The notes under the pieces were generated by a model. That model was not told the origin of the DNA. It saw only the letters and a program-made list of their open reading frames with translations, and ran no database searches. Source: JAEUKQ01 sp044227605 (GTDB lineage Bacteria > Pseudomonadota > Alphaproteobacteria > JAEUKQ01). From it: DNA of 11,021 nt. The stretch is from NCBI GenBank assembly GCA_044227605.1, contig JBGAWJ010000047.1, positions 1 through 11,021 on the forward strand, read 5' to 3'. Numbering within the stretch: position 1 is the stretch's first letter; each line of letters begins with the position of its first letter. Both the position numbers and the translations under genes were made by a program. Shown in pieces: positions 6,347 through 11,021 of the stretch.

Positions 6347-7387
6347 TTAAATTAAGGGCAATGTCTTATCAGCCATTAAGGGTGAGTTTTCGGCAATACC
6401 CGGTTGTTGCGATTGCAAGCGCCTTTTAAACCTGTCCCAGGTTTCTTCCCAATCGCCACGGGTGGCCGCCTTGGAATATTCGGTTGAACGGGTCTCAAAG
6501 AAATTAGCGTGTTCAACCCCATTCAACATACTGGTTAACCAAGGCAAGGGATGTGACTCAATCCTGTACACAGCTGGCAACCCCAATTGCCCCAAACGCC
6601 AATCCGCCACATAACGGATATAGGATTTGATATCAGCCGCCGCCATCCCTTCAACCGGCCCCATATCAAAAGCTAGGTCGATAAAGGCATCCTCTAATTT
6701 AACCACTGTTTGCGCACAATCGATAATATCATCTTTAATGGCGCGCGTTAAACAACCGGTTTCCTGACAAAAAGCATGGAATAGTTTGATGATGCCTTCG
6801 CAATGTAGCGATTCATCGCGCACCGACCAAGTTACAATCTGCCCCATGCCCTTCATTTTATTCAGGCGGGGGAAATTCAGCAACATCGCAAAGCTTGCGA
6901 ACAATTGTAACCCTTCCGTAAAAGCGCCGAACATAGCTAAGGTGCGGGCGACATTTCCATCATTTTCAACGTTAAAAATATTCATATAATTATGCTTATC
7001 AGCCATTTCTTTATATCTTAAAAAGGCTGAATATTCGCTTTCCGGCATCCCGATCGTATCTAATAAATGACTGTAGGCTGCGATATGAACCGTTTCCATA
7101 TTGCTGAAGGCGGCCAGCATCATCTTGATTTCCGTGGGTTTAAAGATGCGCCCATACTTGTCATGGTAACAATCTTGCACCTCCACATCTGCCTGAGTAA
7201 AAAATCGGAAAATCTGGGTCAACAAATTGCGTTCATTTTCGGTTAATTTCTGGGCCCAGTCACGGCAATCCTCGCCCAGTGGAACTTCTTCAGGCATCCA
7301 ATGGATTTGTTGTTGGAGTTTCCAATAATCAAAAGCCCAAGGATAAGAAAAGGGTTTATAGATTTTGCTAGCTTTCAGTAACGACAT
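6347..7387 (-). CDS. nrdB: Class I ribonucleoside-diphosphate reductase, beta (radical) subunit
   Basis: 346 residues. It holds the di-metal centre and tyrosyl radical that start ribonucleotide reduction in NrdA. Ligands spaced as in E. coli NrdB are D67, E98, H101, E158, E192 and H195 (motifs METVHIAAY, FTEGLQLF, RDESLHCE). Y105 sits at the radical tyrosine position. HANFFETRSTEY carries Y304, the likely counterpart of the E. coli Y356 radical-transfer residue, followed by an acidic-aromatic WEETWDRF that resembles the NrdA-docking tail. About 26 residues continue beyond that point. There is no N-terminal ATP-cone. The sequence closely resembles rickettsial and other alphaproteobacterial NrdB. 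It lies 60 bases after nrdA and is presumably cotranscribed; the region before the ATG has only a weak Shine-Dalgarno. Confidence 0.95.
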   Translation of the reverse strand: MSLLKASKIYKPFSYPWAFDYWKLQQQIHWMPEEVPLGEDCRDWAQKLTENERNLLTQIFRFFTQADVEVQDCYHDKYGRIFKPTEIKMMLAAFSNMETVHIAAYSHLLDTIGMPESEYSAFLRYKEMADKHNYMNIFNVENDGNVARTLAMFGAFTEGLQLFASFAMLLNFPRLNKMKGMGQIVTWSVRDESLHCEGIIKLFHAFCQETGCLTRAIKDDIIDCAQTVVKLEDAFIDLAFDMGPVEGMAAADIKSYIRYVADWRLGQLGLPAVYRIESHPLPWLTSMLNGVEHANFFETRSTEYSKAATRGDWEETWDRFKRRLQSQQPGIAENSPLMADKTLPLI

Positions 7388-7447
7388 GTTTTCACCATAG
7401 TAAATAATGAAGAGAAATCGGGGATTAAATGTAAATAACCGCGGATG

Positions 7448-9259
7448 TTACTGACAGGCTAAACATTCATCATAATCTTTGGTTGCAGCGATGACTTCGC
7501 GGCGTTCAATCGTGTTATCGGCTTCAACCCCGCCTGCCCAAGCGGCTCGCTGGATGCTTTTAGAGCGGCAATAATACAAACTTTTAACGCCCATTTCCCA
7601 AGAACGGTAATGCAGCATCAGCAAATCCCATTTATCAATATCGCCCGGCAAGAACAGGTTAAGGGAAGTGGCTTGGCAAACAAACGGGGTGCGGTCAGCC
7701 GCAAATTCAAGCAACCAACGCTGGTCAATTTCAAAGGCTGTGCGGAAAACGGATTTTTCGTCTTCTGTCAAAAACTTAAGATGGCGTACCGATCCGTCAT
7801 GTTCCAAAATCGATTGCCATACATGTTCCTGATCCGCATTTTTTTGCTTTAGCAATTTTTCAAGGTGGATGTTTTTAACAGCAAAAGATCCGGATAGGGT
7901 TTTGTGGGTATAGATATTGGCAGGAATGGGTTCAATCCCTGCAGAAGTACCACCGCAAATGATAGAAATAGAGGCCGTTGGGGCAATGGCCATTTTATGG
8001 CTGAAACGTTCCATAACACCGACATCTGCCGCATCTGGGCACGGGCCACGTTCTTTAGCCAGATACATGCTTGCTGCATCAGCCTGTTCACGGATATGGC
8101 GGTGCATTTTCATATTCCAAGATTTTGCCAAGGCGCTTTCCCAGGGAATCATGCGGGATTGTAAGAAACTGTGCCAGCCCATCACGCCTAACCCAACTGA
8201 TCTTTCCCGCATGGCGCTGTATTTGGCATGTTTCATGGTGTCAGGGGCACGATCAATAAAATCCTGTAACACATTGTCTAAAAAGCGCATGATATCTTCG
8301 ATAAACTTTGGTTCTTGATGCCATTCATCCCATTTTTCTAAATTAACGGAAGAAAGGCAGCAAACGGCGGTGCGGTCGTTACCCAAATGATCAAAGCCAG
8401 TATGCAGCATAATTTCGCTGCATAAATTGGAAGTTGTAACCTTTAACCCTAATGATTGTTGATGTTGGGCCAGTTGCCGGTTCACCGTGTCAATGAAGAT
8501 CAAATAAGGTTCACCGGTGGCCAAACGGGTTTCAACAATCTTTTGGAATAAATTGCGCGCATTTACGCTGCGAATCGGCTGGTGGCTGCGAGGGCTTTTT
8601 AGGTCAAAAGGCGTATCATCCCGCACCGCTTGCATAAAAGCATCGGTGATTAAAACCCCATGATGTAAATTTAAGGCTTTACGGTTAAAATCACCCGATG
8701 CCTTGCGGATTTCAAGGAACTCTTCAATTTCTGGATGGTTCACATCCAAATAAACGGCAGCAGAGCCACGGCGCAGGCTGCCTTGGCTAATAGCTAAGGT
8801 CAAGCTATCCATCACGCGGATAAAGGGGATAATACCGGAAGTTTTGCCATTCATGCCGACGGGTTCACCGATCGAACGTACATGGCCCCAATAGGTGCCG
8901 ATTCCGCCGCCGCGCGATGATAGCCACACATTTTCATTCCAGGTATTCACAATGCCATCTAAACTGTCATGGACCGAATTTAAATAGCAGGAAATTGGTA
9001 ATCCTCGGCCAGTGCCACCGTTCGAAAGAATGGGGGTGGCTGGCATGAACCACAATTTGCTCATATAATCATAAAGTCGTTGGGCATGTTGCGTGTCATC
9101 TGCATAAGCCTTAGAGACCCTTAGAAATAAATCTTGATAGTCTTCGCCCGGCAACAGATAACGATCAGAAAGGGTGGCCTTCCCGAAATCGGTCAGCAAA
9201 TTGTTATGCTTGGTATCAATATTAATGTGGTTGCTGAAAAAACGATTTCCGCCGTCCAT
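7448..9259 (-). CDS. nrdA: Class I ribonucleoside-diphosphate reductase, alpha (catalytic) subunit
   Basis: 603 residues. It reduces NDPs to dNDPs using the NrdB radical. Catalytic features are visible. C91 (ISCYLNS) and C300 (AVCCLSS) form the active-site disulfide pair. C280 in SNLCSEI is the thiyl radical cysteine, with N278 and E282 beside it. Y562-Y563 in KSLYYCRSKS form the radical relay, and the C-terminal CLAC (C599, C602) is the shuttle pair. The protein begins about where the 10-stranded barrel region starts (LLTDFGKATLSDRYLLPGE) and has no ATP-cone, unlike the roughly 760-residue E. coli enzyme. The start has GGGGAG about 7 bases upstream. First gene of an nrdAB operon. Confidence 0.96.
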   Translation of the reverse strand: MDGGNRFFSNHINIDTKHNNLLTDFGKATLSDRYLLPGEDYQDLFLRVSKAYADDTQHAQRLYDYMSKLWFMPATPILSNGGTGRGLPISCYLNSVHDSLDGIVNTWNENVWLSSRGGGIGTYWGHVRSIGEPVGMNGKTSGIIPFIRVMDSLTLAISQGSLRRGSAAVYLDVNHPEIEEFLEIRKASGDFNRKALNLHHGVLITDAFMQAVRDDTPFDLKSPRSHQPIRSVNARNLFQKIVETRLATGEPYLIFIDTVNRQLAQHQQSLGLKVTTSNLCSEIMLHTGFDHLGNDRTAVCCLSSVNLEKWDEWHQEPKFIEDIMRFLDNVLQDFIDRAPDTMKHAKYSAMRERSVGLGVMGWHSFLQSRMIPWESALAKSWNMKMHRHIREQADAASMYLAKERGPCPDAADVGVMERFSHKMAIAPTASISIICGGTSAGIEPIPANIYTHKTLSGSFAVKNIHLEKLLKQKNADQEHVWQSILEHDGSVRHLKFLTEDEKSVFRTAFEIDQRWLLEFAADRTPFVCQATSLNLFLPGDIDKWDLLMLHYRSWEMGVKSLYYCRSKSIQRAAWAGGVEADNTIERREVIAATKDYDECLACQ

Positions 9260-9363
9260 GTGGTGCTCCCCGTTGCTGGGTATGTTAATAAAAATGAACC
9301 TGCATCCAAAATGGAATTGTACAGATTACATGTTGATGAAAGCGATGATTGATTTCTTAATTT

Positions 9364-9381
9364 ATGAAGAAGAAACTTCAT
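9364..9381 (-). other. Small hairpin in the putative nrdA leader
   Basis: On the plus strand ATGAAG (9364-9369) and CTTCAT (9376-9381) flank AAGAAA, a perfect 6-bp inverted repeat. It would lie in the long 5' untranslated region of nrdA if the promoter at 9393-9420 is used. Function unknown. Confidence 0.25.
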
Positions 9382-9388
9382 CCATACC

Positions 9389-9425
9389 ACATCTTGTATG
9401 TGGGCATGAAAATATGTCAAGATGT
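9389..9425 (-). promoter_or_regulatory. Candidate nrdAB promoter with overlapping inverted repeats
   Basis: On the minus strand TTGACA (9420-9415) and TACAAG (9398-9393) are 16 bases apart. An 8-bp inverted repeat, ACATCTTG (9389-9396) and CAAGATGT (9418-9425), places one arm over each box. A second palindrome, CCACAT-CTTGT-ATGTGG (9387-9403), surrounds the -10. Such placement fits a repressor operator. NrdR, which binds paired boxes upstream of nrd genes, is the obvious candidate, but the sequence is not a good NrdR consensus. Transcripts would have a leader of about 125 bases. Confidence 0.45.
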
Positions 9426-9670
9426 ATTAATGAGATCAAATTAAAAAACGATTCGCTGTGATATTTTTAGATAATTTGAAGGTTATAGCTTGGAGAGGGC
9501 GTGATTTTTAAGAAGAAAAAATTTTAGCCCATATGTTTCTAATAACGCCTGTCGATGATTTATGATGGTATCACTTAAAAATAAAAATATCCATTTTAAA
9601 ATGCCCAGGCACATGATGTTTTTTGTAAGCATTAAAAAATTTTAGATGATGGTGCAGATAAAAATTCCTA
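9426..9670. other. Divergent intergenic region, AT-rich, no gene seen
   Basis: This is the central part of the 455-base gap between nrdA and the nicotinamidase gene. It has many A and T runs and two copies of the 12-mer AAAAAATTTTAG (9516-9527 and 9634-9645), which may be chance in such sequence. No RNA gene or coding frame with recognisable content is visible on either strand. Confidence 0.4.
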
Positions 9671-9676
9671 TATAAT
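9671..9676 (+). promoter_or_regulatory. -10 box of the nicotinamidase gene
   Basis: A perfect TATAAT at 9671-9676 is placed to start transcription near 9683, about 30 bases before the ATG. The -35 region (about 9648-9653, GATGGT) is poor, so activation or an unusual -35 is possible. Confidence 0.5.
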
Positions 9677-9714
9677 GGGATATACAGGGTTGGTTGAAGT
9701 TGATAGGGAATAAA

Positions 9715-10488
9715 ATGACAGGTAAAAAAACCAAGGTAATTTCAGAAGGCGTATGGGGGGAATTATTAAACCAGCAGGTGCCCTTATTGTTACAGGCAAA
9801 AACGATTAGAAAAGAGGAAAAAATCGGGTTGGTCATTGTGGATATTGTCAATGGTTTTGCCACAACGGGGGCGGGAAGTATGGCGCCGCAGCAACCGAAT
9901 CACCAAATTGCCCAAATGGTTGCCGAGGCAAATGATTTAGCAAAACTCTTTTGTGGTCAGAATAGGCCAATTCTTGCTTTTCTTGATACCCATCATCCCG
10001 AGCAACAGGAATATCCCTACCCCAGCCACTGTGTGGTGGGAACAGGGGAAGAAGATTTAGTGCCCGCATTAAAATGGCTGGAACAGGAAAAATCGGTCAC
10101 GTTGATCCGAAAAGATTGTATCAACGGGTTCATTGGCGCTTATGACCATTCGGGTAACAATCAATTGCTTGGCTGGGTTAAGCAGCAACAATTGCAAGAA
10201 TTGTTAGTGATAGGCATTTGTACGGATATTTGTGTGATGGATTTGGTATTGACCTTATTATCGGCCAGGAATCACGGGATGTTAGGAAAAGTTGACAAAA
10301 TCTGGGTGTATGAAAAAGGCTGCTCTACCTTTGATCTGCCAAGGGCAGAGGTGGAGGAAAAGAAATTGCCCCTTCATTTGTGCCATCCCCAGCAACTAAC
10401 CCATCATATGGGGCTATATTTCATGGCATCGCGGGGCGCCCAGCTTTTAGGGACTGTTAAAATGGAATCGTTATATAATTTTGGGTAA
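9715..10488 (+). CDS. Nicotinamidase of the plant NIC1-like type (isochorismatase family)
   Basis: 257 residues from the ATG at 9715, which has AGGGA 5 bases upstream. An in-frame TTG at 9694 is a less likely start. The protein belongs to the cysteine hydrolase (isochorismatase) superfamily. The expected catalytic triad is D43 in VIVDIVNGF, K133 in RKDCINGF and C173 in GICTDICV. D91, H93 and H105 are plausible metal ligands. Whole stretches match Arabidopsis NIC1 as I remember it: VNGF-T-GAG--AP, the PYP-HC--GTGEE segment, VPALKWLE, RKDCINGF, GICTDICV-D, LSARNHG-L, GC-TFDLP and HHMGLY. The likely reaction is nicotinamide to nicotinate plus ammonia, feeding NAD salvage. The substrate is inferred from family resemblance. 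The next gene is ivd, 71 bases on; no functional link is obvious. Confidence 0.82.
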   Translation: MTGKKTKVISEGVWGELLNQQVPLLLQAKTIRKEEKIGLVIVDIVNGFATTGAGSMAPQQPNHQIAQMVAEANDLAKLFCGQNRPILAFLDTHHPEQQEYPYPSHCVVGTGEEDLVPALKWLEQEKSVTLIRKDCINGFIGAYDHSGNNQLLGWVKQQQLQELLVIGICTDICVMDLVLTLLSARNHGMLGKVDKIWVYEKGCSTFDLPRAEVEEKKLPLHLCHPQQLTHHMGLYFMASRGAQLLGTVKMESLYNFG

Positions 10489-10559
10489 ATGCCTTATTTG
10501 AGGGAATAAAATCCCCTATCATTCTTATCAATAAACCTTAAAAGAGCAGAGAAAAAACC

Positions 10560-11021
10560 ATGACCGTTTATAACAAATTGCCGATGTTGGATTTCGGCCT
10601 TAGTGAAACCGCAACCATGATACGTTCCAGTGTGCAAGCATTTGCAGCGGCTGAAATTGCCCCGCGCGCCGCAGAAATCGATCAAAAAAACAGTTTTCCC
10701 AATGATTTATGGCGGAAATTTGGCGATTTAGGGTTGCTTGGAATCACGGTTGAACCAGAACATGGTGGCACCGGCCTTGGTTATTTAGAACATGTGATTG
10801 CGGTTGAAGAAATTAGCCGTGCTTCCGCAAGTGTGGGCTTAAGCTACGGGGCGCATTCCAATTTATGTGTCAATCAATTGCGCCGTCATGCCACTGAACC
10901 ACAAAAACTTAAGTTTTTACCCAAACTCATCCGCGGCGAATATATTGGGGCGTTGGCCATGAGTGAGACCGAGGCAGGTTCCGATGTGGTCAGTATGCGG
11001 TTAAAAGCGGATAAAACGCCT
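10560..11021 (+). CDS. ivd: Isovaleryl-CoA dehydrogenase, 5' part
   Basis: 154 N-terminal residues; the frame is still open at the window end. This FAD-dependent acyl-CoA dehydrogenase oxidises isovaleryl-CoA to 3-methylcrotonyl-CoA in leucine catabolism. Visible signatures are the helical N-terminal domain with EIAPRAAEID and the FPNDLWRKFGDLGLLGIT stretch, GGTGLGYLEHV, then EEISRASASVGLSYGAHSNL, which is characteristic of isovaleryl-CoA dehydrogenase, and AMSETEAGSDVVSM for flavin and substrate binding (commonly AMSEPGAGSDVVSM). The ATG at 10560 gives the family's usual N-terminus; the preceding AGAGCAGAGA is a weak Shine-Dalgarno. The catalytic glutamate would lie beyond the window. It may start a leucine-degradation operon. 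Confidence 0.92.
   Translation, partial: MTVYNKLPMLDFGLSETATMIRSSVQAFAAAEIAPRAAEIDQKNSFPNDLWRKFGDLGLLGITVEPEHGGTGLGYLEHVIAVEEISRASASVGLSYGAHSNLCVNQLRRHATEPQKLKFLPKLIRGEYIGALAMSETEAGSDVVSMRLKADKTP

Noticed and set aside
6347..6440. Apparent absence of the radical-transfer tyrosine in the NrdB tail
   Set aside because: Y304, in FFETRSTEY, aligns with the corresponding tyrosine of NrdF tails, so the relay is probably intact.
7904..8318. Plus-strand frames of 86 and 133 codons inside nrdA
   Set aside because: They lie wholly opposite the well-conserved nrdA coding sequence and show no family motifs.
9134..9461. Plus-strand frames of 72 and 95 codons overlapping the nrdA start and leader
   Set aside because: They overlap the conserved N-terminus of NrdA on the other strand, have no recognisable content, and cross the putative nrd promoter.
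10489..10530. GGGA/TCCC inverted repeat between the nicotinamidase gene and ivd
   Set aside because: The stem is only 4 bp and no T-run follows; it is too weak to call a terminator.

Overview
This is an ordinary-looking bacterial chromosome segment, moderately AT-rich, most likely from an alphaproteobacterium outside the Rhizobiales/Rhodobacterales/Caulobacterales group (Rhodospirillales-, Holosporales- or Rickettsiales-like). The pointers are the Rickettsia-like class I ribonucleotide reductase pair, the PccB/PccA and isovaleryl-CoA dehydrogenase sequences, and a histidine tRNA that keeps the canonical encoded G-1 and C73. The assignment rests on recognising protein and tRNA signatures by eye; no search was run.

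Left part (1-2986, plus strand): the 3' end of propionyl-CoA carboxylase beta (pccB), the complete biotin-carrying alpha subunit (pccA) and, 3 bases later, an acylphosphatase. PccA and PccB together convert propionyl-CoA to methylmalonyl-CoA. Diaminopimelate epimerase (dapF, minus strand) converges on the acylphosphatase with a 4-base overlap of stop codons. Its real start is probably at 3846.

Middle (3850-6346): a single tRNA-His(GTG), then a secreted or periplasmic DUF4139 protein whose promoter region holds a perfect 7+3+7 inverted repeat. After it comes a 617-base stretch without an intact gene. This stretch contains the decayed remnant of a YbhG/HlyD-type membrane fusion protein and ends in a strong hairpin terminator shared with the nrd operon.

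Right part (6347-11021): a class I ribonucleotide reductase operon, nrdA then nrdB on the minus strand, which makes dNTP precursors. Neither subunit has an ATP-cone. A 455-base divergent intergenic region carries the putative nrd promoter with operator-like inverted repeats and a TATAAT box facing the other way. Then come a nicotinamidase that resembles the plant NIC1 type more than bacterial PncA, and the 5' part of isovaleryl-CoA dehydrogenase (ivd), a leucine catabolic enzyme.

I see no CRISPR array, insertion sequence, phage gene or defence system. The points most worth a second look are the plant-like nicotinamidase, the operator-like palindromes, the membrane fusion protein pseudogene and the DapF signature.
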